Assembly (NCBI GenBank): GCA_002344125.1
Contig: DDTQ01000011.1
Span: forward strand, 886,923 to 950,922
Length of the DNA stretch: 64,000 nt
From: Ignavibacteria bacterium UBA2360
Lineage (GTDB): Bacteria; Bacteroidota; Ignavibacteria; Tepidaquicellales; OLB5
Direction of reading: 5' to 3'
A model generated the notes under the pieces. That model did not search any database. It was not told the origin of the DNA and saw only the letters and a list, made by a program, of their open reading frames with translations. A program made the position numbers and the translations under genes. Below are positions 23,828-32,280 of this stretch, piece after piece. Numbering within the stretch: the first letter of the stretch is position 1; the number at the start of each line of letters is the position of its first letter.

Positions 23828-26089
23828 TTGATACGGAAGTTAAAAATAGTTATCCGCGGCGTTGTGCAGGGCGTAGGTTTTCGCCCGTTTATTTTCCGGC
23901 TTGCAAAAGAACTGAATGTAAATGGCTGGATAATAAACTCATCGCAGGGCGTTTTTATTGAAGCGGAAGCTGAAAGAAAAACCCTTGAACAATTTTTAAA
24001 CAAAATAGAATCTGACCGTCCGAAGAATTCTTACATACAGAGCTTTGAACAAACATGGCTTGATGCTGAAGGATTTACGGATTTTGAGATCCGCGAAAGC
24101 CTTGAAGCGGGCAGTAAAACTGCCCTGGTTCTGCCGGATATTTCTACCTGTAATGATTGCCTTGAAGAAATTTTTGATCCCAAAAACAGAAGATACCTTT
24201 ACCCGTTCACTAATTGCACAAATTGCGGACCGCGCTTTTCTATTATTGCTGATCTGCCTTACGATAGACGCAATACTACAATGGGAGAGTTTGAAATGTG
24301 TCCTGAGTGCATGACCGAATATACCGATCCGCTGAACCGCAGATTCCATGCAGAGCCGACAGCTTGTCCGGAATGCGGCCCGCAGGTCACACTTACTGAT
24401 AACAGGGGAAATATACTTTCTGAAAAACATGAAGCGGTACATGCCGCTGCCGAAGCAATAAAAAAGGGAAGCATTATTGCTCTTAAGGGGATAGGCGGTT
24501 ACCAGCTATTGTGTGACGCTTCAAATTCAGATACAGTAAATACACTTCGCCAAAGGAAACGCCGCAGCCAAAAACCTTTCGCGCTTATGTTCCCTGGTAC
24601 TGATACAGTAATTACTGAATGTGAAGTGAGTGATCCGGAATATCGTTTGCTCACATCAGTTGAAGCGCCGATAGTTTTACTCAAACGGAAGAAGAATGTT
24701 CAATCGAAAGTTGCGTATGAATGTATCTACGGTAATCCATATCTTGGAATAATGCTGCCATATTCGCCGCTTCACCATATATTGATGAAAGAACTGGGCA
24801 TTCCTGTTGTTGCAACAAGCGGCAATATTTCAGAAGAACCGATATGTATAACCGAAGCTGATGCCTATGGAAAACTTGGGGATATCGCAGACTTCTTCTT
24901 AGTGCATAACCGCAAAATATTGAGGCATGTTGATGATTCAATTGTAAGAATTGCTGCTGGTAAAGAAGTTATGATCCGCCGCGCTCGCGGCTTTGCACCG
25001 CTGCCTGTTGTATTAAAAGGAATTGAAAACTTCACAGTTCTTGCAGCGGGCGCGCATTTGAAAAACACAATTGCTGTTAATAAAGGCAGCAATGTATTTA
25101 TATCCCAGCATATCGGTGATCTTGAAAACATAGAATCTATAAATGCGTTTAAAAAAGTTATAACAGATATTGAAAATTTTTATGAGCTGAAACCTGAAAT
25201 GGTTATTTGTGATGAACACCCTGATTATATTTCCACAAAATTTTCAGAGACTCTTTCGCTCCCCCTGCACAAAGTGCAGCATCACTACGCCCATGTGCTT
25301 TCCTGTATGGCTGAAAATGAACTGGATGAAAGTGTACTTGGTGTAAGCTGGGATGGCACCGGATACGGAAGCGATGGCACGATATGGGGCGGGGAGTTCA
25401 TTATACCAAATGGTTTAAAGTTTAAACGGGCAGGTTATTTTAAGACTTTTCGTCTCCCGGGCGGTGAAGCCGCCATACATGATGTATGGAAAATTGGTCT
25501 CTCTTTACTTTACGATGTTTACGGCAAAGATGTCTTTAAACTCCAAAACATCCCTCTCCTGAAAAAAAAGGAGGCAAAGACAATTAAACAACTGCTCGAT
25601 AAAAATATCAACTCACCGGTTACTTCAAGCTGCGGCAGACTTTTTGACGGAATTTCAGCTGTAATTGGTATAAATCAACAAGCAAACTTTGAAGCGCAGG
25701 CTGCAATGGATTTGGAATTTGCCGCTGATGATTACAAAACAAATGATTATTTTGCCTCTACTATTGATAAAATCAATGATGCGTTTGTTTTCAATTGGCA
25801 CGGTATTATTAAAAGTATTGTTGCAGATCTTGCGGCAGGTGAAAAGCCGGGATTGATCTCAGCAAAATTCCACAACACGCTTGCGGAAGTAATTGTGCAA
25901 ATTGCAGATAAACTCCATTTTGAAAAGGTACTCTTGACAGGCGGATGTTTTATGAATAAGCTGCTGCTGGAAAGAGCCGTGCAAAGACTTAAAGAAGAAG
26001 GATATAAAGTTTACACCCAGCAAAGGATTCCCGCAGGTGATGGAGGAATTTCTCTGGGTCAGATGAAATACGCTTCATATTTAAAATAA
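23828..26089 (+). CDS. hypF: Carbamoyltransferase HypF
   Basis: HypF turns carbamoyl phosphate into the thiocarbamate on HypE that becomes the cyanide ligands of the Ni-Fe centre. In order it has an acylphosphatase domain (RGVVQGVGFRPFIFRLA), zinc-finger pairs (CNDCLEEIFDP, NCTNCGPRFS, CPECMTEYTDP, CPECGP), a YrdC-like domain (ALKGIGGYQLLCDA), and a Kae1-like C-terminal domain (HHYAHVLSCMAE, SWDGTGYG, LTGGCFMN). The open frame extends upstream into hypB, but the TTG at 23828 starts exactly at the conserved beginning (IRKLKIVIRG) and gives 753 residues, seven bases behind the hypB stop. Confidence 0.94.
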   Translation: MIRKLKIVIRGVVQGVGFRPFIFRLAKELNVNGWIINSSQGVFIEAEAERKTLEQFLNKIESDRPKNSYIQSFEQTWLDAEGFTDFEIRESLEAGSKTALVLPDISTCNDCLEEIFDPKNRRYLYPFTNCTNCGPRFSIIADLPYDRRNTTMGEFEMCPECMTEYTDPLNRRFHAEPTACPECGPQVTLTDNRGNILSEKHEAVHAAAEAIKKGSIIALKGIGGYQLLCDASNSDTVNTLRQRKRRSQKPFALMFPGTDTVITECEVSDPEYRLLTSVEAPIVLLKRKKNVQSKVAYECIYGNPYLGIMLPYSPLHHILMKELGIPVVATSGNISEEPICITEADAYGKLGDIADFFLVHNRKILRHVDDSIVRIAAGKEVMIRRARGFAPLPVVLKGIENFTVLAAGAHLKNTIAVNKGSNVFISQHIGDLENIESINAFKKVITDIENFYELKPEMVICDEHPDYISTKFSETLSLPLHKVQHHYAHVLSCMAENELDESVLGVSWDGTGYGSDGTIWGGEFIIPNGLKFKRAGYFKTFRLPGGEAAIHDVWKIGLSLLYDVYGKDVFKLQNIPLLKKKEAKTIKQLLDKNINSPVTSSCGRLFDGISAVIGINQQANFEAQAAMDLEFAADDYKTNDYFASTIDKINDAFVFNWHGIIKSIVADLAAGEKPGLISAKFHNTLAEVIVQIADKLHFEKVLLTGGCFMNKLLLERAVQRLKEEGYKVYTQQRIPAGDGGISLGQMKYASYLK

Positions 26090-26107
26090 CACTAAATAAA
26101 AAACTGT

Positions 26108-26371
26108 ATGTGCTTAGCTGTTCCGGGAAAAATATTAAGTATAGATGATTCAAACGGTGACTTAATGAAAATTGGCAAGGTGAGCTTTGGGGGTATTATT
26201 AAAGATGTTAATCTTGCTTATACACCTGAAGCAAAAGTGGATGATTACGTTATAGTTCACGTAGGTTTTGCTTTAAATACCGTTGATGAGAGTGAAGCGA
26301 TGAAAGTCTTTGAGTACCTCAAAGAAATTGACGGGCTTGATGAGTTGACTGGAGAGGAAAAAATTACTTAG
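26108..26371 (+). CDS. hypC: Hydrogenase assembly chaperone HypC
   Basis: A small chaperone that with HypD carries the Fe(CN)2CO unit and delivers it to the large-subunit precursor. The MCLAVPGKI start gives the essential Cys2, exposed after removal of Met1. The 87-residue length and the C-terminal acidic helix are typical. Only one hypC is seen for three hydrogenases, so it would have to serve all of them unless others exist elsewhere. It lies 18 bases after hypF and 4 bases before hypD. Confidence 0.95.
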   Translation: MCLAVPGKILSIDDSNGDLMKIGKVSFGGIIKDVNLAYTPEAKVDDYVIVHVGFALNTVDESEAMKVFEYLKEIDGLDELTGEEKIT

Positions 26372-26375
26372 ACTT

Positions 26376-27461
26376 ATGAAGTTCATTGATGAATACAGGG
26401 ATGCTGATGCGGCGAAGAAATACTCTGAGCTTATTCATAATATCACAACCAAGAGCTGGAATATTATGGAAGTCTGCGGAGGGCAGACACATGCGATCGT
26501 AAAATTCGGAATTGATGAACTCCTTCCCAAAAGTATAAGGCTTATCCATGGACCGGGATGCCCGGTTTGTGTAACTTCACTTGAACTGATCGATAAATCA
26601 ATTGAAATAGCATCAAACCCCGATGTAATTTTCTGTTCATTCGGTGATATGCTTCGTGTTCCGGGATCGAAAAAGGATCTGCTCCAGGTTAAAGCAGAAG
26701 GCGGTGATGTGAGGATGATGTATTCACCTTTGGACGCGTTGAAAATTGCAAAGGAAAATCCCGGAAAGGAAGTGGTTTTTTTTGCTGTTGGATTTGAAAC
26801 AACAGCGCCGGCTAATGCAATGGCGGTTTACCAGGCTAAAGAGCAGAGCATAAAGAATTTTTCTATCCTGGTTTCGCATGTACTTGTTCCGCCGGCAATG
26901 GAAGCGATACTTTCCGGTGAAAATTGTTTGGTACAGGGATTCCTCGCAGCGGGTCACGTATGCGCTGTTATGGGCTACAATGAATATTACCCAATAGCCG
27001 AAAAATATAAAGTACCTGTAGTTGTTACCGGCTTTGAGCCTTTGGATATTCTGCAGGGAATATATATGACAGTCAAACAACTTGAAGAAGGAAGATACGA
27101 AGTTGAAAACCAGTATTCACGCGCTGTGGATAAGGAAGGTAATTTAACCGCGCAGAATATTGTGAGCAGGGTTTTTAAAGTTGGTACACGCAAATGGCGG
27201 GGGATAGGTGAAATTCCCGATAGCGGCTTAGTGCTGCAGGATGCTTATATAGAATATGATGCATCTTTGAAATTCGGGCTCGCTGAAATTGTGGTGGAGG
27301 AACCAAAAGAGTGTATAAGCGGAATAATTCTGCAGGGATTGAAAAAACCACACGAGTGCGAAGCGTTTGGCAAGATCTGTACACCCGAGCGTCCGCTTGG
27401 GGCAACAATGGTTTCAAGTGAGGGAGCCTGCGCTGCGTATTACAGGTATAGAAAAAAATAA
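26376..27461 (+). CDS. hypD: Hydrogenase formation protein HypD
   Basis: An iron-sulfur scaffold protein on which the Fe(CN)2CO group is assembled together with HypC and HypE. Conserved segments include MEVCGGQTHAIVKFG, HGPGCPVCVT, FAVGFETTAPA and GFEPLDIL, and the C-terminal cysteines of the [4Fe-4S] cluster appear in EPKECISG, PHECEAFGKICTPE and GACAAYYRY. The length of 361 residues is standard. The gene sits 4 bases behind hypC and 84 bases before hypE, with hairpins between. Confidence 0.95.
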   Translation: MKFIDEYRDADAAKKYSELIHNITTKSWNIMEVCGGQTHAIVKFGIDELLPKSIRLIHGPGCPVCVTSLELIDKSIEIASNPDVIFCSFGDMLRVPGSKKDLLQVKAEGGDVRMMYSPLDALKIAKENPGKEVVFFAVGFETTAPANAMAVYQAKEQSIKNFSILVSHVLVPPAMEAILSGENCLVQGFLAAGHVCAVMGYNEYYPIAEKYKVPVVVTGFEPLDILQGIYMTVKQLEEGRYEVENQYSRAVDKEGNLTAQNIVSRVFKVGTRKWRGIGEIPDSGLVLQDAYIEYDASLKFGLAEIVVEEPKECISGIILQGLKKPHECEAFGKICTPERPLGATMVSSEGACAAYYRYRKK

Positions 27462-27521
27462 CCCTGAACGAAGTGAAGGGTCTCATCAATAGTACTAAAA
27501 ATTCGGGAAATGAATTTCCCG
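27461..27521 (+). repeat. Two hairpins between hypD and hypE
   Basis: ACCCT/AGGGT (27461-27481) is followed by the nearly closed palindrome CGGGAAAT-GA-ATTTCCCG (27504-27521). Neither has a T run, so they are more likely RNA processing, stabilising or attenuation structures than a full terminator. The second is followed by a partial copy of its left arm (CGGAAATGA). Confidence 0.45.
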
Positions 27522-27545
27522 CATTCGCGGAAATGATAATAGAAG

Positions 27546-28586
27546 ATGAAAAACTTTAGTTTGCAATGCCCCATTCCCATTTCTGATTACCCCAATGTGC
27601 TGCTTGCTCATGGCGGGGGAGGAAAGCTTATGCATAACCTGATTGCAAAAATGTTCAGCGCTGCTTTCAGTAATGATATACTTCTGCAGGAACATGACTC
27701 AGCGCAAATTACACTGCAAGAAAATAAGATAGCTTTCACAACTGATTCATACGTTGTAAAACCTCTGTTCTTTCCCGGGGGTGATATCGGCTCACTGGCA
27801 GTAAATGGTACGGTGAATGATCTTGCAATGAGCGGCGCAGTTCCGCTATACATAAGCCTGGGACTCATAATTGAAGAAGGTTTTCCAATGGATGAGTTAT
27901 GGAAGGTTGTGAAAAGTATAGCGGCAGCAGCAGAAGCTGCGGGCGTTAAGATCGCAACCGGAGATACTAAGGTTGTTGATAAAGGTAAAGGAGATGGAAT
28001 ATTCATAAATACTTCCGGTATCGGTGTAATGGAACATTCACTTAACATTTCACCAAAAAACATCCATTCAGGTGACGTGATAATTCTGAACGGCGATATA
28101 GGCAGGCATGGTATTGCTATAATGGCAGAACGTGAGGGCCTTGAATTTGACCATAAGATAGAAAGCGACTGTGCCCCGTTGAACGGAATTGTAAATGATA
28201 TTATTTCTTCAGAGATCGATGTTCACTGTATGCGGGATCTGACACGCGGAGGGCTTTCAAGTACGTTAAATGAACTGGCGGATTCCGCCGGGTGTGCAAT
28301 TGAAATTGATGAAGTTTCGGTGCCCGTACACGAAGATGTGCGCGGCGCATGTGAAATTCTTGGTTTTGATCCCATGTATGTTGCAAATGAAGGAAAATTC
28401 ATAACAATTGTCCCGCGGCAGCAGGCAGAAGCCTGCCTTGAGATCCTGCGGAAATACAATCCTGAATCAGCTATAATTGGCAGAATAAATTCCGCAAATG
28501 AAGCTATTGTGAAACTCAACAGCCGCATCGGAACAAAACGTATTCTTGATATGCTGAGCGGTGAGCAGCTGCCGAGAATATGTTAG
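27546..28586 (+). CDS. hypE: Carbamoyl dehydratase HypE
   Basis: HypE dehydrates the carbamoyl group placed by HypF on its C-terminal cysteine to give the thiocyanate used for the cyanide ligands. The AIR-synthase-like fold shows AHGGGGKLMHNLI near the start, FTTDSYVVKPLFFPGGDIG, AVNGTVNDLAMSGA and ATGDTKVVDKG. The chain ends in LPRIC, so the essential C-terminal Cys is present. The length is 346 residues. It is the last gene of the hydrogenase island. The next gene, on the other strand, ends only 35 bases away and no terminator is evident between them. Confidence 0.95.
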   Translation: MKNFSLQCPIPISDYPNVLLAHGGGGKLMHNLIAKMFSAAFSNDILLQEHDSAQITLQENKIAFTTDSYVVKPLFFPGGDIGSLAVNGTVNDLAMSGAVPLYISLGLIIEEGFPMDELWKVVKSIAAAAEAAGVKIATGDTKVVDKGKGDGIFINTSGIGVMEHSLNISPKNIHSGDVIILNGDIGRHGIAIMAEREGLEFDHKIESDCAPLNGIVNDIISSEIDVHCMRDLTRGGLSSTLNELADSAGCAIEIDEVSVPVHEDVRGACEILGFDPMYVANEGKFITIVPRQQAEACLEILRKYNPESAIIGRINSANEAIVKLNSRIGTKRILDMLSGEQLPRIC

Positions 28587-28621
28587 TAATAAACCTGTCT
28601 TAATTACTCACCAATCTAAGT

Positions 28622-29023
28622 TTACTGCCCGAAAACCCTGAATAATAAAATTCCTGTAAAAACTAAGAAAACAGGGATTGACGTTAAACCGGCCGTTTTA
28701 AAAAATTTTCTTAAATGATCATCCCTAATTTCCGATTCATTATTAAAAAAGAAAAGATAATAACCCTGCACGGCAAGAATTGCCGAGAGTAAATTTACAG
28801 TGATAAAGAATGTAAGTTGCGTGGTACCTTCAAATGATCCGGAAATAAGCCTTGGATCGGTGCCTTCTGTTCGTTTGATAAAAAAAATGATGAACGATAA
28901 AAAAAACAGTATTGCAGCTTCTGAAAAAAGAGTGATTGATAAGAATTTCATCCATTTGGAAACAGGCCATTTTTCATGCTCTGATCGTTCCAAAGTCCCG
29001 TGGCTTACAGAATGAGTGCCCAT
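28622..29023 (-). CDS. Predicted three- to four-helix membrane protein, unknown function
   Basis: I do not recognise this family. From the ATG at 29023 the product has about 133 residues with three clear hydrophobic segments: ITLFSEAAILFFLSFIIFF, TFFITVNLLSAILAVQGYYL and LTSIPVFLVFTGILLF. The loops are short and charged, and the N-terminus has several His and Ser. The frame continues upstream to 29125 into the next gene, but that extension has a poor start context. TATTTTTG, a TAnnTTTG promoter match on the minus strand, lies near 29048. It is the converging neighbour of hypE and may share expression with the PQQ-like gene upstream. Confidence 0.6.
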   Translation of the reverse strand: MGTHSVSHGTLERSEHEKWPVSKWMKFLSITLFSEAAILFFLSFIIFFIKRTEGTDPRLISGSFEGTTQLTFFITVNLLSAILAVQGYYLFFFNNESEIRDDHLRKFFKTAGLTSIPVFLVFTGILLFRVFGQ

Positions 29024-29091
29024 AGTTGTACAGAAGTATATACAAAAATAGTACATTAATGTATAAAAAGTCCTGTAAATATCAGGTACTT

Positions 29092-30387
29092 TCAAAAGCC
29101 TGCCGGCGCAGGCTGAATGGACCACATTTTCCGGCCTGTTTCAGAATCAAAGCCAATTACTCCATCACCCTTTAACTTCAGTAATACTAAAGCCCCGTGG
29201 ATAGAAACAGTGATCTTATCTTTAGTTGAAAAAAAGCTTTGGGCTGAATTCTGTTCCTCGTCAATTTTCATATAATCAAACAGGTCATTCTGCTGTACGC
29301 TCCATTTTTCGGTGCCTGTTCCTGCATCAACACAGGTAAATATTCTTTCAGATTTTTTCCCTGCGGCGGTGAGTGAAATTATCAACACATTATTTTCATC
29401 CTGCGCGTAAATTATGCCTTCAATGTAATTCTTATCGGATACCCTCACTGAGTGAGCGCTGTAGCTTTTAAGCATATTATTTCGGTCGGCGTAGCTCATC
29501 AGGATTGAACGCTGCGAAAGTATATATTTTGCCGGTGCGGTAATTTTGTGAAGCTGCTTGCGGGAATCATTGTCTTCACTTGCCATTCCGTAAATATACC
29601 CTTCGCCTTCGGCGGTGCTTTCAATGGCGGTTCTGAAGGATTTATCATCCTTGAATATCTTCTGCAATTCAATACTATATATTATTTTTTTTCTGCCGTC
29701 TTTTGTTTCAAAGTTCACGGTTTTGTTTTCTGCCCTCACGTTTAACTCAGTGATACCTGCGCTCAATTCCGGATATGCAGAAATGAAATCCGTAGTTTCA
29801 CTGAGAAGTTTTGCTGTGCGGGAATCATAAATATTCACTCCAGCGGGTGTTTCGCCGTATGCCTTTGTAAACTGGTAAACCCTGTCATCTTTAATGAATA
29901 GTTCAGTAGAAGAAATAATATCTGGAAATTTAACATCTGTGTTAGTTATAATTTTATCACTTATGGGGTCATATATATAGGCAATTGTTTTGCAGTCAAT
30001 ACACGCTGCGCCTGTTGAATAGTAACCCGGGCGCTTTTTGGTTTCAATGTATGTCCTTGATGCATCCGTTAACAGGAATATAACAGGCGTAGAGCCGGGT
30101 ACAGGGACCTCTAAGGCATCAACAAATGCCCCGGTAAACCTGCTGTCTTCATTTCTGCTGCCAACGAACTTCTCTTTGCCGCCAATCTTCCTGAACTTCT
30201 CTGTAATTTCCTCAAGGGTATTGTTAGTTTTGTTGTAAATGAAGTACGCCAGAAATAAGCTACCTGAAATGATCAACAGAACAATGATTATGCCGGCAGC
30301 AAAGCATCCTTTTTTGGATCTTTTTCTTCCATATACCTGCTGCTGGAATCCGGCATTGTATGACGGGTAATTATGCTGCGGTTCCAT
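29092..30387 (-). CDS. Membrane-anchored PQQ-like beta-propeller protein
   Basis: A 431-residue protein with a short basic N-terminal cytoplasmic part (GRKRSKKGCF), one transmembrane helix (AAGIIIVLLIISGSLFLAYF near residues 32-51) and a large outside domain. Repeats at the C-terminal end, such as FTCVDAGTGTEKWSVQ and VIGFDSETGRKMWSIQ, are typical PQQ-like/BamB-like propeller blades. These propellers usually act as scaffolds. The catalytic PQQ site residues are not apparent, so no enzyme activity is claimed. It overlaps the possible long form of the downstream membrane protein gene. Confidence 0.7.
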   Translation of the reverse strand: MEPQHNYPSYNAGFQQQVYGRKRSKKGCFAAGIIIVLLIISGSLFLAYFIYNKTNNTLEEITEKFRKIGGKEKFVGSRNEDSRFTGAFVDALEVPVPGSTPVIFLLTDASRTYIETKKRPGYYSTGAACIDCKTIAYIYDPISDKIITNTDVKFPDIISSTELFIKDDRVYQFTKAYGETPAGVNIYDSRTAKLLSETTDFISAYPELSAGITELNVRAENKTVNFETKDGRKKIIYSIELQKIFKDDKSFRTAIESTAEGEGYIYGMASEDNDSRKQLHKITAPAKYILSQRSILMSYADRNNMLKSYSAHSVRVSDKNYIEGIIYAQDENNVLIISLTAAGKKSERIFTCVDAGTGTEKWSVQQNDLFDYMKIDEEQNSAQSFFSTKDKITVSIHGALVLLKLKGDGVIGFDSETGRKMWSIQPAPAGF

Positions 30388-30625
30388 ATGAGTATTTAAA
30401 TTAGTTTAAAATTCTACAGGCAAATATAACTCCGCATGATGATTTAAGCACAGAAAAATATTCATGATTGTTTCGAATTTTGCAGGAAGTTCAGGTATCG
30501 TAGATCACTTGTTTATATGATATTTATCGCCTAATTATACCTGTTTGGGAGTATTCTTTAACCGATAAACAGAGTATATATTTGTACCGGCAGCAAATTT
30601 ATAACCTTTATTCAATATTAATGAA

Positions 30626-30712
30626 ATGTACAATATTGATCGAATAGAACCATTAGTCTATTTTATAGCCTTTGTTGGCGCAATTTTATTTGCGGTAAGC
30701 TTTATAGCGTAA
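30626..30712 (+). CDS. Possible 28-residue single-span membrane microprotein
   Basis: A short plus-strand frame beginning MYNIDRIEPL followed by VYFIAFVGAILFAVSFIA, which forms one hydrophobic helix up to the stop. A Bacteroidota-type -7 element (TATATTTG) lies about 42 bases upstream, and a T-tailed hairpin lies downstream at 30880-30910. No Shine-Dalgarno sequence is seen. Several other membrane microproteins of similar size are found at 37845, 38019, 50829 and 52101, which makes this one more believable. Chance cannot be excluded for so short a frame. Confidence 0.4.
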   Translation: MYNIDRIEPLVYFIAFVGAILFAVSFIA

Positions 30713-30879
30713 ATGTGATTGAACTTGCATTGGAGTGTAAACAGGTGTGAAAAAAATATACAATTTCTAACTTACGAAAGGAGCGCTTATAGGTGAACAA
30801 ATTGCCGTATGAAATTTTTGAGAATCTTTTATACGGGCAACAATAAAATACAAAAATTTAAATTATTTCCACGAATAGT

Positions 30880-30910
30880 AAAGCCTGCTGTTTTTCAGCA
30901 GGCTTTTTTA
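30880..30910 (-). terminator. rho-independent terminator, bidirectional
   Basis: AAAGCCTGCTG and CAGCAGGCTTT form perfect arms around a short T loop, with T runs on the plus side and A-rich sequence on the other. It lies 6 bases beyond the desaturase stop codon. Confidence 0.8.
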
Positions 30911-30915
30911 AAAAT

Positions 30916-31827
30916 CTAAGCAGTAACAGCGTTTGATTCCTGTTGCTGCAGCTTTCGCAGCTCTCTTTGCTCCTGCTCAATCCTTTGCAGGCGCATGGAA
31001 TCTGTTTTATACTTTTTATTGAAAAATCCCATTACATAATTCCTGAATATATACCACCAAAAACTTCTTTCTTTCAGCGAGTCATCTATCAGGTGCTCAA
31101 CTTTTTTATGCTCTTCCGGTACCTGGCTCCAATGCAGCCCGGCTGTTTCATGGTGAACAGTATGCAAGCCGTTATTGAAAAGCAAAAAATTCAGAAATCC
31201 GGTAAAGTTACGTGAATGATTCCATTCGGATTCCTCATTAGCGTGAACGTGCTGCACGTAGTTAAATATTAAAACGCTGAAGAGCGATACCTGCTGCGGT
31301 ATTATTACATAAAGCAAAGCCTTTTTCCAGTCTAGAAGCAAAAATGCGCCTATCCATATTACCAGTACGGCATACTGCGCTATAGCAAGGTAAAACCTTG
31401 ACTTTTTATTCTTGTACATATCTTTCAAATAATCGCGGATAGCTTTCTGCTGGTAAAAACCGCTAATGGTTGGGTAAGTTATTAAAGTAAGAAAATTGTT
31501 CTTTTCGCTGAACCTGTAAGTGATAGTATAGTCGCCTACCCGATTATTCATTTTGTGATGATTCTTGTTATGAGTCGGTATCCACGCGAACACGGGGAAA
31601 CCGTAAAACACCGTCAGCCACCAATCCTGTAATGTATTCAGGAAGTTGGACTTCCATATCCTTACATGATTATGGTTGTGTGTTATAACTGCCACCGCAA
31701 TAGAAAAGAAACAGTAAATTATAAAAACTATCGGATTAAAGCCGATCACTGTCCATTGCAAAATGAATAAAGATGTGGTAATGAACATGTAGATCAGCGT
31801 TTTTATATCAGCTTTGTATCTAAGCAT
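30916..31827 (-). CDS. Membrane fatty acid desaturase family protein
   Basis: A di-iron membrane desaturase/hydroxylase of the fatty acid desaturase superfamily, 303 residues. The three histidine boxes are present: HNHNH at residues 50-54, HNKNHH at 86-91 and HTVHHE near residue 217, separated by pairs of hydrophobic helices. The substrate is probably an acyl chain in a membrane lipid or a related lipid such as a carotenoid or sphingoid base, which cannot be decided from sequence. The C-terminal tail is very rich in Arg, Gln and Glu. It is a single gene with its own terminator. Confidence 0.88.
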   Translation of the reverse strand: MLRYKADIKTLIYMFITTSLFILQWTVIGFNPIVFIIYCFFSIAVAVITHNHNHVRIWKSNFLNTLQDWWLTVFYGFPVFAWIPTHNKNHHKMNNRVGDYTITYRFSEKNNFLTLITYPTISGFYQQKAIRDYLKDMYKNKKSRFYLAIAQYAVLVIWIGAFLLLDWKKALLYVIIPQQVSLFSVLIFNYVQHVHANEESEWNHSRNFTGFLNFLLFNNGLHTVHHETAGLHWSQVPEEHKKVEHLIDDSLKERSFWWYIFRNYVMGFFNKKYKTDSMRLQRIEQEQRELRKLQQQESNAVTA

Positions 31828-32280
31828 AAATTTATTTAGTGAATTGAATGTATGTTAATTTGTTTGATCTCAGAAACTTTTCAGATCGCGAAGCAGAACC
31901 GATATATTGCGAAAAGAAATGTGATAACTGGCAGGGCGCAGAGCAATTGAATAGTAAAAATGATCTCTCACAATGAATATCGGATAGATGTAATTTAATC
32001 ATAAATTACCATATTGTATATATACTAAAACGTAATAATGGCAGGAAAAATCCCTTTTTACAGGGCTAAATGCAAACTATTATTTCTTAATCATTTGTGA
32101 AAGCCCTGTTTTAAGATACAGTTTCACTTTTTGCTTAAAACTACATTGTAACATTAAATAGCCTTCTATTATAGTGCAATTAGGGTGGGCTATTCTTTGA
32201 GGTGATCAAAACCTGCAATCCTAATCCGCAGAATGTTTACACTTTTTTGATATCTGTTCTCTAAAATCCTTCAGGATTAG
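31828..32280. other. Intergenic gap with long inverted repeats
   Basis: About 450 bases with no gene seen. ACAGGGCT and AGCCCTGT at 32060-32109 form an 8-base inverted repeat with a loop of about 34 bases and a following TTTTA. AATAGCC and GGCTATT lie around 32157-32195. AATCC-TTCA-GGATT at about 32265-32278 is a short hairpin directly past the stop of the DUF6600 gene and may be its terminator. A non-coding RNA is possible but unsupported otherwise. Confidence 0.3.

Larger units (their letters stand above)
30388..30915. other. Intergenic gap with microprotein frames and a terminator
   Basis: About 530 bases between two minus-strand genes. It holds a plausible 28-residue membrane microprotein at 30626-30712 (listed separately), a TATATTTG promoter element at 30577-30584 before it, and a second tiny frame (GTG at 30793, 17 codons, preceded by AAAGGAG). 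A terminator at 30880-30910 could close a plus-strand transcript as well as the desaturase gene. Nothing else was recognised. Confidence 0.4.

Noticed and set aside
30673..30695. TTGGCGCAATTTTATTTGCGG resembling a sigma-54 promoter
   Set aside because: The GG-to-GC distance is 13 instead of 10 bases, so it does not fit.
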